Below are positions 7,297 through 13,865 of a stretch of DNA of 15,253 nt, in pieces. Position 1 is the stretch's first letter; every line of letters begins with the position of its first letter. The stretch comes from an uncultured Varibaculum sp. (GTDB taxonomy: Bacteria > Actinomycetota > Actinomycetes > Actinomycetales > Actinomycetaceae), in the NCBI GenBank assembly GCA_947253735.1, contig CAMYAU010000028.1, positions 1-15,253 of the forward strand, written 5' to 3'. A model generated the notes under the pieces. That model was not told the origin of the DNA and ran no database searches. It worked only from the letters and a program-made list of their open reading frames with translations. The position numbers were made by a program, and so were the translations under genes.

Positions 7297-8436
7297 TTAT
7301 TCCTTTTCACGCGAGTGCCGGGGATAAACATCAGAGCCAACCAAATAGTAACTACGCAAGCCCGGCAAATAAGAGACAGTAACGATCAGACATACCACCC
7401 CTCCGACTAGGGTCAGTATTAGCTCACACAGACCATTCAGCTTTAACAAGCAAACTGCGATCACAGAAAAATAAAGCGCCCACAAATACATCACCAAAAC
7501 CGCACGTCGATGCGAGTGCCCCATTTTCAACAGACGATGATGTAAGTGCAAGCGATCCGGCTTGAAAGGACTGTGGCCTTTTGCTACCCGACGAATCACC
7601 GCCATTATCATGTCCGCAAATGGTAAAGCCATAACCGCGAGCGGCAAAAGTAGCGGAATCGCAGCCGGCAGAAACTGGGATCTACCCAAGGAAAGTGGAT
7701 CTATTTGTCCAGTGACCACAATAAACATACAGGAAATAGTCATTCCCAACAGCATCGATCCCGAGTCTCCCATAAAAATAGTGGCGGGATGAAAGTTAGA
7801 GGCGAGGAAACCTAGACAAACCCCCACGATCACGATGCCAATCATGGCTGCGAACGAAGCATAGCTTTGGGCATTGGTGAGGCGAATCAAAAGGTAGGAG
7901 TAAATAAAAAAGGCCCCCGCCCCGATCATAGTGATTCCGGCAGCTAATCCATCAAGGCCATCCACGAAGTTCACCGCGTTGGTAGAAAATACTATAATCA
8001 GCACAGTTACCAGAATCGACATCTTGGTCGAGGGAATAGTCATTCCAAAAATGGGGAAAGAAACCACCTGTATCCCCTGCCACGCAACCGCAGCTGCAAT
8101 CAAAACTTGTCCCGAAAGTTTTGTCCACCAATTCAAATCATAAATATCGTCGATTATCCCCAAAAGCGTGATCCCAATGGACCCAAAAAACAGTGCCCAT
8201 ACCTGAGGATCAGCATAAAACTGGGAGAAGTAAGGCATTTCCCGCGACAGCATAAACGCCCCCACAAGCCCACAGAGCATAGCGACTCCGCCAAGACGCG
8301 GAGTCGGCACCGTATGGACATCACGTGCCCGTACCGGGGTTAAAACATGCAGAGCTAGGGAAATGCGACGCACTATCGGGGTCACCAGGAAAGTAATCGC
8401 ACAAGCGATTACTCCCAGCAACAGATATGCCTTCAT
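7297..8436 (-). CDS. wecA: WecA/TagO-type undecaprenyl-phosphate sugar-1-phosphate transferase
   Basis: This enzyme moves a sugar-1-phosphate, usually GlcNAc-1-P from UDP-GlcNAc, onto undecaprenyl or decaprenyl phosphate at the inner membrane. That step starts the linkage unit for arabinogalactan, teichoic acid or another wall polysaccharide. The protein has 379 residues and about ten or eleven membrane helices. Family motifs are intact: DDIYD at residues 96-100, NAVNFVDGLDG at 153-163, FMGDSGS at 221-227 and the cytoplasmic HLHHR at 297-301, which points to the WecA/TagO branch rather than MraY. GGAGG lies four bases before the ATG and overlaps the tsaC stop region. Which sugar and which polymer cannot be read from the sequence. 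Confidence 0.92.
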   Translation of the reverse strand: MKAYLLLGVIACAITFLVTPIVRRISLALHVLTPVRARDVHTVPTPRLGGVAMLCGLVGAFMLSREMPYFSQFYADPQVWALFFGSIGITLLGIIDDIYDLNWWTKLSGQVLIAAAVAWQGIQVVSFPIFGMTIPSTKMSILVTVLIIVFSTNAVNFVDGLDGLAAGITMIGAGAFFIYSYLLIRLTNAQSYASFAAMIGIVIVGVCLGFLASNFHPATIFMGDSGSMLLGMTISCMFIVVTGQIDPLSLGRSQFLPAAIPLLLPLAVMALPFADMIMAVIRRVAKGHSPFKPDRLHLHHRLLKMGHSHRRAVLVMYLWALYFSVIAVCLLKLNGLCELILTLVGGVVCLIVTVSYLPGLRSYYLVGSDVYPRHSREKE

Positions 8437-8445
8437 TGTTCCTCC

Positions 8446-9069
8446 CTAACTCGTTGGCGCCTTCCCAGCAACCGCCTCAAGTTGCCGGAGCGGAATTGCC
8501 CCGCTGCGTAGCACCGAGAAATCTGCTCCCTCTACCTTAACGATGGTGGAAGGTTCACCGATCCGACTGGGCCCCGCATCTAAGTATTCGGACACCTTAT
8601 CCCCGAAATATTCCTGCGCTTGCGCTACCGTTAACGCAGGAGTTAATCCATGTAGGTTTGCGGAAGTCACTGCCAACGGCCCGCTGGCCTGCAGCAGCTG
8701 CAAAAGATCCCTTTGATCAGGTTGGCGCACCGCTACAGTACCCCCCGTCACCCCCAGGTCAAGAGGCAAATCTTTTCGCGCCGGTAGCACCACAGTCAAC
8801 GCTCCTGGCCAAAATTTTTCCATAAACACTCTAGCTAGCGGAGGAATCTCGGGGACCAGGGTAGCAGCTTGCGAAATACTACTAACGAGCACCGGAGAAG
8901 GAAAGTCTCGTCCTCTCCCTTTAGCGGTAAGCAACCGATCTACCGACGAGGACGTAAAGGGGTCTGCCGCAATCCCGTAAACGGTATCGGTCGGCACTAC
9001 TAGTAGTTTCCCAGCCGCTATCTGTTTTGTAAGAGCAGCTATATCTTCATTACTTAGCGGAGTTCGCAT
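8446..9069 (-). CDS. tsaC: L-threonylcarbamoyladenylate synthase (YrdC/Sua5 family)
   Basis: The enzyme makes threonylcarbamoyl-AMP from threonine, bicarbonate and ATP, the first step of t6A37 modification of ANN-decoding tRNAs. At 207 residues it is a single YrdC domain without the C-terminal Sua5 domain. Recognisable blocks are VVPTDTVYGIAADP (24-37), AKGRGRDFPSPVLV (49-62), KFWPGALTVVLPA (85-97), GPLAVTSANLHG and STIVKV, with RSGAI near the end. The ATG at 9069 has no clear Shine-Dalgarno and lies nine bases after the stop of the upstream small gene, so it may depend on translational coupling. In mycobacteria the same gene sits directly between prmC and the wecA homologue; here an extra gene intervenes. 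Confidence 0.93.
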   Translation of the reverse strand: MRTPLSNEDIAALTKQIAAGKLLVVPTDTVYGIAADPFTSSSVDRLLTAKGRGRDFPSPVLVSSISQAATLVPEIPPLARVFMEKFWPGALTVVLPARKDLPLDLGVTGGTVAVRQPDQRDLLQLLQASGPLAVTSANLHGLTPALTVAQAQEYFGDKVSEYLDAGPSRIGEPSTIVKVEGADFSVLRSGAIPLRQLEAVAGKAPTS

Positions 9070-9078
9070 ACTTGCATA

Positions 9079-9474
9079 TTAGCGTTTTAGGTTCCGCTCG
9101 CGCCCATAGGTAGCTACAGCGCATCCCACCCAGATACAAAGCAAAGAAAATCCGGTCAACCAAATATCGCGGCTACCTCCAGTTTGAGCCAAGTGAGGAG
9201 GCTTGACCGACTCTGTGGTTTGAGGGGCAGGAGTACCCGCCTGGGGTGCAGAATTAAGATCACTATTCTTCAGGGAAGACTCGGTAGTTGTTTCAGTCGT
9301 ACCTGCCCTACTGGTCTCTTTGTCGATACTGCCGGGAGGGCGGTCAAGCGGGGCCTCCACATAATGCAAAGTCGGTTTGGGAGTCGGGTCATCGGCGAAA
9401 GCAGTAGTGGCGAAGCATGCAGGTAACAACGCTAGGACGATTACTGCCACTACCACGCGAAACCAAGCCACCAT
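9079..9474 (-). CDS. Small sortase-anchored surface protein (LAQTG motif), function unknown
   Basis: The product has 131 residues and matches no family I recognise, but its layout is clear. Residues 1-27 are a signal peptide ending in the signal peptidase I site AFA|DD. Residues 28-94 are a low-complexity S/T/P/E-rich stalk. LAQTG at 95-99 is followed by a hydrophobic segment at about 104-124 and the basic tail RERNLKR, a complete cell-wall sorting signal. LAXTG is the motif associated with class E sortases of actinobacteria. No folded domain is evident in the mature 67-72 residues. AAAGGGGG precedes the ATG. It sits between prmC and tsaC, interrupting an otherwise conserved order. A lipoprotein reading (Cys20, LPAC) is less likely. 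Confidence 0.75.
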   Translation of the reverse strand: MVAWFRVVVAVIVLALLPACFATTAFADDPTPKPTLHYVEAPLDRPPGSIDKETSRAGTTETTTESSLKNSDLNSAPQAGTPAPQTTESVKPPHLAQTGGSRDIWLTGFSLLCIWVGCAVATYGRERNLKR

Positions 9475-9503
9475 CGCCGCCCCCTTTCTGCTATCTTCCA
9501 GCT

Positions 9504-9530
9504 ATTTTACCTTAACGTTAGCATCGTCTA
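9504..9530 (-). promoter_or_regulatory. Candidate promoter of the LAQTG gene
   Basis: In the 77-bp gap after prmC, the minus strand has TAAAAT (9504-9509, one mismatch to the -10 consensus). It also has TAGACG (9525-9530, four of six to the -35 consensus), separated by 15 bp, which is short. It could give the surface-protein gene and the genes after it their own transcription start. Support is modest. Confidence 0.3.
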
Positions 9531-9543
9531 AGGTCGACGTTAA
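9512..9543. repeat. Inverted repeat TTAACGT / ACGTTAA in the prmC-LAQTG gap
   Basis: TTAACGT at 9512-9518 and ACGTTAA at 9537-9543 are perfect 7-bp inverted arms separated by 18 bp. A second, nested pair (CCTTA at 9510-9514, TAAGG at 9529-9533) overlaps it. The repeat covers the candidate -35 box of the downstream gene, so an operator is possible; an RNA hairpin with a large loop is the alternative. Confidence 0.4.
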
Positions 9544-9551
9544 TGTTTTCT

Positions 9552-10406
9552 TTACTTTCGTGCCAAAAGGTAGCGAGGACGCCCACATAAATCCCGATAC
9601 GTCCTCACCCTCCTAAATCCAATTTCAGCAGCGTAATCACGTATTTGTTCCCCTTGCGTAGGATCGTGTTCCATCGCCAAAATCCCGTCTGGTTCCAGTA
9701 AACGAAAAGCTTGTTTAACGGTTTGCTTCGGCACCAGCAACCCATCTTCTCCCCCACCCCAAAGGGCGAGCGGCGGATCATGTAACGCTTCTGCTTGAGT
9801 GATAGTACCGGGTGGCACATAAGGAGGGTTGCTAACTATCAGACCAAAACTGCCTGCCTGCTCAGCCCAAAGCTCAGGTTCCGCAACATCGGCACAGGTA
9901 ACGGTGATCCGATTCGCTAAATCTGGATACCGTTCCAAATTTTTCCGCGCCACGACTAAAGCTCTTTCGCTAATCTCCACCATAAAAATCTGAGCTAGGG
10001 GCAACTCGCGGGCAAGAGTGAGGGCGATGGCCCCCGATCCGGAACACAAATCTGCCGCTAGTATTGATTCCCTTGCCCCCTGAGGGCGCAAGGCCAGTTC
10101 CACCAGATACTCAGTTTCTGGGCGCACAATAAACACATCCGGACTAGATATTAGGCGAAAAGCCCCGAAATACATCTCTTTTAGCAGATGCTGCAACGGC
10201 TGGTGGGTACAGCGTCGGCTAACTAAGTCACGAAAAACCTCTGTTTGCGCGGATGACAAAGCCTGAGGCGCAAATAAGAATTCGTCGGCTTCACAGGCTG
10301 CGCAATACAGGGCCATAATTTCGCGTGCCGGCTCAATTCCGGCTGCCTGATAACGTTGTCGCGCCCAAGAAAACGCCTGTTGTCGCGAAAACCCGGCGTC
10401 ATTCAT
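9552..10406 (-). CDS. prmC: Peptide chain release factor N5-glutamine methyltransferase
   Basis: PrmC uses S-adenosylmethionine to methylate the glutamine of the GGQ motif in release factors, which speeds termination. With ATG 10406 it has 284 residues, normal for the family. RPETEYLVE is at residues 96-104, the SAM-binding loop DLCSGSGAIAL at 119-129, the acidic residue of motif II in MVEIS near 144, and the catalytic NPPY at 193-196. The frame is open for 28 more codons upstream, but that stretch overlaps prfA and is not conserved. Shine-Dalgarno support is weak; an in-frame TTG two codons upstream (10412) is a possible alternative. It lies 13 bp after prfA, whose product is its substrate. 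Confidence 0.95.
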   Translation of the reverse strand: MNDAGFSRQQAFSWARQRYQAAGIEPAREIMALYCAACEADEFLFAPQALSSAQTEVFRDLVSRRCTHQPLQHLLKEMYFGAFRLISSPDVFIVRPETEYLVELALRPQGARESILAADLCSGSGAIALTLARELPLAQIFMVEISERALVVARKNLERYPDLANRITVTCADVAEPELWAEQAGSFGLIVSNPPYVPPGTITQAEALHDPPLALWGGGEDGLLVPKQTVKQAFRLLEPDGILAMEHDPTQGEQIRDYAAEIGFRRVRTYRDLCGRPRYLLARK

Positions 10407-10419
10407 GCGCAATCGCCGC

Positions 10420-11526
10420 TTAGTTGTCCGCCGACTGCCCGGAGAGTTGCGCCAAACGGTGCTCCTCATCAAGTTTGATGGCCGAATCAATCACCGGTTG
10501 TAGCTGCCCGTTAAGCACTTGGTCAAGATTGTAAGCCTTATAACCAGTGCGGTGATCAGCGATCCGGTTCTCCGGGAAATTATAGGTACGGATCCGTTCG
10601 GAACGATCCACCGTGCGTACCTGGGAGTGGCGTTGTTCTGCCGCCTCGGCCTCTCGTTTTGCATCTTGCTCAGCTTTTAAGCGTGCGCGTAATACCCGGA
10701 AAGCTGCCTCGCGGTTTTGAATCTGCGACTTCTCATTTTGCATGCTAACCACGATTCCGGTGGGAATGTGGGTCAGACGTACTGCAGAATCGGTGGTGTT
10801 AACCGACTGTCCCCCCGGCCCGGAAGATCGGAACACATCTACCCGCACCTCATTGGGGTCTATCTCTATTTCCCCCGCGTCCTCTACCTCGGGCATTACT
10901 AACACCCCAGCGGCAGAAGTGTGGATACGCCCTTGTGACTCGGTAACCGGCACCCGCTGCACCCGATGTACCCCACCCTCGTATTTAAGGTTTGCCCACA
11001 CCCCATCCTCAGGAGCTACGTTTCCTTTGGCTTTAATCGCGATCTGGGCATCTTTAATCCCGCCCAAGTCGTTCACAGTGGAGTCCAGGACCTGCAGATT
11101 CCACCCTTTGGTTTCGGCGTAACGCTCATACATTCGCAGCAGGTCCCCAGCGAATAGGGCGGACTCATCCCCACCCGCGCCCGCTTTGATTTCCATAATG
11201 ACGTCACGAGCATCATCAGGGTCCCGGGGCGCCAATATTTTGCGAAGCTTATCCAAAGCCTGCCTCTCGGCCTCTTCCATCTGGGGAATCTCAGAGGCAA
11301 AATCGGAATCTTCTTTGGCCAACTCCTTTCCGGCCTGCAGGTCCCCTTCGGCACTCTTCCAGTTCTCGTAAGCCTTGGCAATCTGCGCCAGCTGCGTGTG
11401 ACGGCGCCCGATCTTACGAGCCTGTGACTGATCCCTTTGTATCTGCGGATCGCCCATCTTCATTTCTAGTTCAGTTTTTTCTGCGATGAGGGCTTGCACA
11501 GCTTCCTCGTCAATTGGCGATCCCAC
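10420..11526 (-). CDS. prfA: Peptide chain release factor 1
   Basis: RF1 reads UAA and UAG in the ribosomal A site and triggers peptide release. The protein has 368 residues. The tripeptide anticodon is PVT (193-195, in QRVPVTESQGR), the RF1 type (P-x-T) rather than the RF2 SPF. GGQ at 238-240 lies in SSGPGGQSVNTTDSAVR. The start is GTG at 11526, with AAGGAG five bases upstream; the next Met would truncate the N-terminal helical domain. prmC follows directly. An intrinsic terminator lies upstream after rpmE, so prfA probably has its own promoter in the 166-bp gap, although I could not identify a convincing one. Confidence 0.97.
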   Translation of the reverse strand: MGSPIDEEAVQALIAEKTELEMKMGDPQIQRDQSQARKIGRRHTQLAQIAKAYENWKSAEGDLQAGKELAKEDSDFASEIPQMEEAERQALDKLRKILAPRDPDDARDVIMEIKAGAGGDESALFAGDLLRMYERYAETKGWNLQVLDSTVNDLGGIKDAQIAIKAKGNVAPEDGVWANLKYEGGVHRVQRVPVTESQGRIHTSAAGVLVMPEVEDAGEIEIDPNEVRVDVFRSSGPGGQSVNTTDSAVRLTHIPTGIVVSMQNEKSQIQNREAAFRVLRARLKAEQDAKREAEAAEQRHSQVRTVDRSERIRTYNFPENRIADHRTGYKAYNLDQVLNGQLQPVIDSAIKLDEEHRLAQLSGQSADN

Positions 11527-11587
11527 AGTTGCTCCTTATAACTCTTGGCGAACTGACTTCTACTCTACGTTGCTTGCCTGGGCCTAG

Positions 11588-11618
11588 AAAACCAATACTT
11601 GCGATTGGCAAGGGTTTT
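11588..11618 (-). other. Imperfect hairpin in the prfA upstream region
   Basis: AAAACC (11588-11593) pairs with GGTTTT (11613-11618), and inside it CTTGC (11598-11602) pairs with GCAAG (11608-11612), with a four-base bulge (11594-11597) and a five-base loop. An alternative CCAAT/ATTGG stem uses the same bases. On the minus strand it ends in GGTTTTCT, too few U residues for a good terminator. It may be a leader structure of prfA or a weak second terminator after rpmE. Confidence 0.4.
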
Positions 11619-11636
11619 CAGCTCTTCGGGCTGGGA

Positions 11637-11682
11637 AAAAGAAAAATAAAAAGTGTGGCCGACCCGTTGGCCGGCCACACTT
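11637..11682 (-). terminator. Intrinsic terminator of rpmE
   Basis: On the minus strand AAGTGTGGCCG (11672-11682) and CGGCCACACTT (11651-11661) form a perfect 11-bp stem with a 10-base loop. They are followed by TTTATTTTTCTTTTT. This is a strong Rho-independent terminator beginning about 10 bases after the rpmE stop. The opposite strand has no comparable T-run, so it acts leftward only. Confidence 0.92.
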
Positions 11683-11692
11683 AAAACAAAGC

Positions 11693-11911
11693 TTACTTTT
11701 CGCGCTTCCGCTTGCCGTAACGGGCTTCGAAGCGAGCAACCCGCCCGCCGGTATCCATAATCTTCTGCTTACCGGTATAGAAGGGGTGGCAGGCAGAGCA
11801 GACGTCTACCCGCATAGTGCCAGACGTAATGGTAGAACGGGTTTCAAAAGTGTTCCCACAGGTGCAAGTAACCGTAGTGGGGACATATTCGGGATGAATT
11901 CCCTGCTTCAT
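11693..11911 (-). CDS. rpmE: 50S ribosomal protein L31, zinc-binding type
   Basis: L31 bridges the large-subunit central protuberance to the small subunit. The 72-residue protein begins with the typical MKQGIHPEY. It has four cysteines at residues 16, 18, 38 and 41 (CTC and CSAC), the C+ zinc-binding form. A very good Shine-Dalgarno (AAGGAG, five bases) precedes the ATG. A strong terminator follows, so it is probably transcribed alone. In mycobacteria rpmE also sits next to prfA, with rho before it; here two L,D-transpeptidase genes are divergently placed instead. Confidence 0.97.
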   Translation of the reverse strand: MKQGIHPEYVPTTVTCTCGNTFETRSTITSGTMRVDVCSACHPFYTGKQKIMDTGGRVARFEARYGKRKREK

Positions 11912-11952
11912 GGTTTCTCCTTGAGGTTCTCAGGGCGCCGGGTCCAAATGCA

Positions 11953-11970
11953 GGTTACACAAGGTGAACC
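11953..11970 (-). other. Hairpin in the rpmE leader
   Basis: In the minus-strand RNA, GGUUCAC pairs with GUG-U-AACC around a CUU loop: seven pairs with one bulged U. It lies about 40 bases before the rpmE start codon, downstream of the candidate promoter, so it would be in the 5' leader. Some bacteria control L31 through a leader structure; that this hairpin does so is inference. Confidence 0.4.
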
Positions 11971-11983
11971 GGAACCGGATTTG

Positions 11984-11992
11984 ATTATGCCA
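11984..11992 (-). promoter_or_regulatory. Candidate extended -10 element of rpmE
   Basis: The minus strand reads TGGCATAAT, an extended -10 (TGn followed by five of six consensus bases), about 72 bases before the rpmE ATG. No good -35 hexamer is seen 16-18 bases upstream, which extended -10 promoters can lack. Confidence 0.4.
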
Positions 11993-12170
11993 CTTTGCGT
12001 GTTAGTAGCGCCAGTTCTCAGGCAAAATGTGGCAGGGGTGACCTTTCTCCCGCTGCTTTCTGTTATCTGTTCACCATTTCCAAAATAAATCTAATAACAA
12101 TCTCATAACACCAGGAAACCTCATCTAGCATTATTGCTGGTCAAACGAGGCGAAAACCAGTCCTACCTGC

Positions 12171-12227
12171 ATTGTGAGCAGACTTACCCAGGCAGGGGAT
12201 GGTTCGATACTAAAACGCCGCTAGGAT
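12171..12227 (+). promoter_or_regulatory. Conserved upstream block and -10 of the first L,D-transpeptidase
   Basis: ATTGTGAGCAGACTTACCCA (12171-12190) matches the block before the second transpeptidase at 18 of 20 bases. A -10-like TAGGAT (12222-12227) follows 31 bp later, and the ATG lies 79 bp after the block. In the paralogue the spacing to TAGAAT is also exactly 31 bp. The block would centre near -55, an activator-type position. No good -35 hexamer is visible. The regulator is unknown. Confidence 0.5.
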
Positions 12228-12269
12228 GAAGATGTTACTTGAAGATCCCATTTGGAAGCACAGATATCA

Positions 12270-13706
12270 ATGTCGAAAAAAGCAAAAATAACTATTGCCG
12301 TGATAGTTACCGCGCTTGTGGCGCTAGTGGCGGCATTCGCGATTTATGTTACCTACTATGCGTTAGGGAAAAAGGCCCTACCGGGGACCACGGTGGGGGA
12401 GGTCAAAGTGTCGGGATTAACGGCCTCGCAGATCCAAAACCAATTAGAAACTGCACACACCGCTCATAAGGCCTCTTTTTCGGGACAAGGATTCCAAGAA
12501 AAATCTTTTACTCCCCAGGAAATTGGGTACCTACTAGATTCCAAAACCACCGCACAGAATGCTACTGCCCGCAGCAGCGCTTTTAGCTATATTAGCAGCC
12601 TATTCTCTTCTCGTGAGGTACCTATCGTTCACGATATCGATCCGGCAGTGACCAATAAACTATCGCTGGATATTTCCAAAGATCTTCCCGAATCCAAGCC
12701 CGCAACCGAACCGATAGTTAAAGCTAACGCCGAAGGAACCGGATTCGAGGTGGTTCCCGGTAAAGATGGGTACGGGGCCGACACCCATACTTTAATCGCA
12801 GCTGCAAACAAGGTTATGGACTCTCAAAAGGATCAGCATTCCTCACTAAAGGTGAGTGCGGTTAAACCTCTCGCAAGCCCGGAGATGGCGCAGCAAATGG
12901 CGAATGCAGCCGTTAAACTTACAGAAAGCAAAGTGGCTATTACCGCCGGTGAAAAAAATATTCTCGCCAACCAAAAAACTAAGGTTAGCTTTGTAACGAT
13001 CCCTGCGATCAGTAAAAACGCTAAACCTGAGGCAAATCAGCAAGCTATTGGGGACTGGGTAAATCAGAATAAAGAGGCAGTTGAAGTTAAGAAGGTTGAC
13101 GGGAAACGCTACGTCAATAGCGCCGGCAAAGTTCTAAAAACCGAAACCGAACCTAAAGATGGGGTAACGGTCAGCAACGGCGAGAAAATTACTAAGGAAA
13201 TAACTAAGAATTTTGCGGCGGGGAAAGACACTACTCTCAGCTATGAAACCCGAGTAGAAAAGGCCGCTATCAAAGATAAGACCGTTGCTGATGGCGCTGA
13301 AAACCTAGCGTATATGGCAGGGCCCAGGGAAAAATGGATAGATGTAAACCTATCGAATTACACGGTAACTGGGTACGAGGGCGCCACTGTAGTAAAAGGA
13401 CCGGCCGCTATGGTTCCCGGAGCTCCCGCCACTCCTACGATTCAAGGAACCTTTGCGGTTGAACGCAAAGTTCGCTCTGACACCATGCGTGGATTTAACA
13501 CCGATGGCAGCCGGTATGTAACTCCAAATGTCCCCTATGCTATGTATTTTTCCGGAGGATACGCTCTCCATGGAGCGCCCTGGAGGGGTTCCTTCGGATG
13601 GGGAGGCCCCGGAGGATCTCACGGCTGTGTGAATATGCCGGTATCAGCTGCTGGGGACTTCTACAACTGGGCCCCAGTAGGAACAGTAGTTGTCTCTCAC
13701 CGCTAG
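12270..13706 (+). CDS. L,D-transpeptidase with N-terminal anchor and peptidoglycan-binding region (copy 1)
   Basis: The enzyme should cross-link peptidoglycan stem peptides by 3-3 bonds, or attach proteins to them, outside the membrane. With ATG 12270 it has 478 residues. A short basic N-terminus and a membrane helix (about 7-30) form a signal anchor. A long extracellular region follows, whose start (GTTVGEVKVSGLTASQI) is typical of PG_binding_4/VanW-associated domains. The YkuD catalytic domain covers about residues 354-477. It has His434 in YALHGAPW and the nucleophile Cys453 in SHGCVNM. An in-frame TTG at 12252 is rejected because the paralogue supports the ATG. GGAAG lies 11 bases upstream, rather far. 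It is transcribed away from rpmE. Confidence 0.93.
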   Translation: MSKKAKITIAVIVTALVALVAAFAIYVTYYALGKKALPGTTVGEVKVSGLTASQIQNQLETAHTAHKASFSGQGFQEKSFTPQEIGYLLDSKTTAQNATARSSAFSYISSLFSSREVPIVHDIDPAVTNKLSLDISKDLPESKPATEPIVKANAEGTGFEVVPGKDGYGADTHTLIAAANKVMDSQKDQHSSLKVSAVKPLASPEMAQQMANAAVKLTESKVAITAGEKNILANQKTKVSFVTIPAISKNAKPEANQQAIGDWVNQNKEAVEVKKVDGKRYVNSAGKVLKTETEPKDGVTVSNGEKITKEITKNFAAGKDTTLSYETRVEKAAIKDKTVADGAENLAYMAGPREKWIDVNLSNYTVTGYEGATVVKGPAAMVPGAPATPTIQGTFAVERKVRSDTMRGFNTDGSRYVTPNVPYAMYFSGGYALHGAPWRGSFGWGGPGGSHGCVNMPVSAAGDFYNWAPVGTVVVSHR

Positions 13707-13722
13707 TTACACTTTACAGGCT

Positions 13723-13740
13723 GATTCCACTTTCGGAATC
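13723..13740. other. Short perfect stem-loop after the first L,D-transpeptidase
   Basis: GATTCC (13723-13728) and GGAATC (13735-13740) are perfect arms around a six-base loop, 16 bases after the stop codon. CTATGTCAG follows, with no T-run, so it is not a normal intrinsic terminator. It may protect the 3' end of the mRNA or be chance. Confidence 0.35.
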
Positions 13741-13764
13741 CTATGTCAGAGGGTTTCGCCTCCT

Positions 13765-13821
13765 ATTGTGAACAGATTTACCCATTCTAGGGGTGGTCGG
13801 GAATAAAAACCCAGATAGAAT
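13765..13821 (+). promoter_or_regulatory. Conserved upstream block and -10 of the second L,D-transpeptidase
   Basis: ATTGTGAACAGATTTACCCA (13765-13784) is the counterpart of the block before copy 1. TAGAAT (13816-13821, five of six to consensus) follows after 31 bp, and the ATG lies 81 bp after the block. It lies in the 159-bp gap between the two genes, so copy 2 can probably be transcribed on its own. Confidence 0.5.
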
Positions 13822-13865
13822 AATGATGCTGTCCTGATTCACCTATTTTCGGAAGCCTGATACCG

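Larger units (their letters stand above)
11912..12170. other. Divergent intergenic region between rpmE and the first L,D-transpeptidase
   Basis: No gene is visible in the 358 bp between rpmE and the transpeptidase ATG; short open frames here lack start-site support and family features. On the rpmE side it holds an extended -10 and a leader hairpin. In the middle there is a copy of GTGAACAGAT in minus orientation (12065-12074) and an AT-rich stretch around 12080-12110. On the transpeptidase side it holds the conserved upstream block described separately. Confidence 0.6.

Noticed and set aside
9412..9423. Lipobox (LPAC, Cys20) in the small surface protein
   Set aside because: Proline at -2 is unusual for a lipobox, and a good signal peptidase I site (AFA|DD) lies seven residues later together with a full sorting signal at the C-terminus.
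10407..10490. 28-codon N-terminal extension of prmC
   Set aside because: It overlaps the end of prfA and is arginine-rich, unlike PrmC. The length from ATG 10406 fits the family.
12252..12269. TTG start giving copy 1 of the L,D-transpeptidase six more residues
   Set aside because: The paralogue has a matching ATG with the same GGAAG-to-start layout, and the extra residues have no counterpart there.
13723..13740. Intrinsic terminator between the two L,D-transpeptidases
   Set aside because: The stem is only six pairs and no T-run follows on either strand.
13765..13784. DnaA box within the transpeptidase upstream block
   Set aside because: TTTACCCA and TTGTGAACA do not fit the TTATNCACA consensus on either strand, and no cluster is present.
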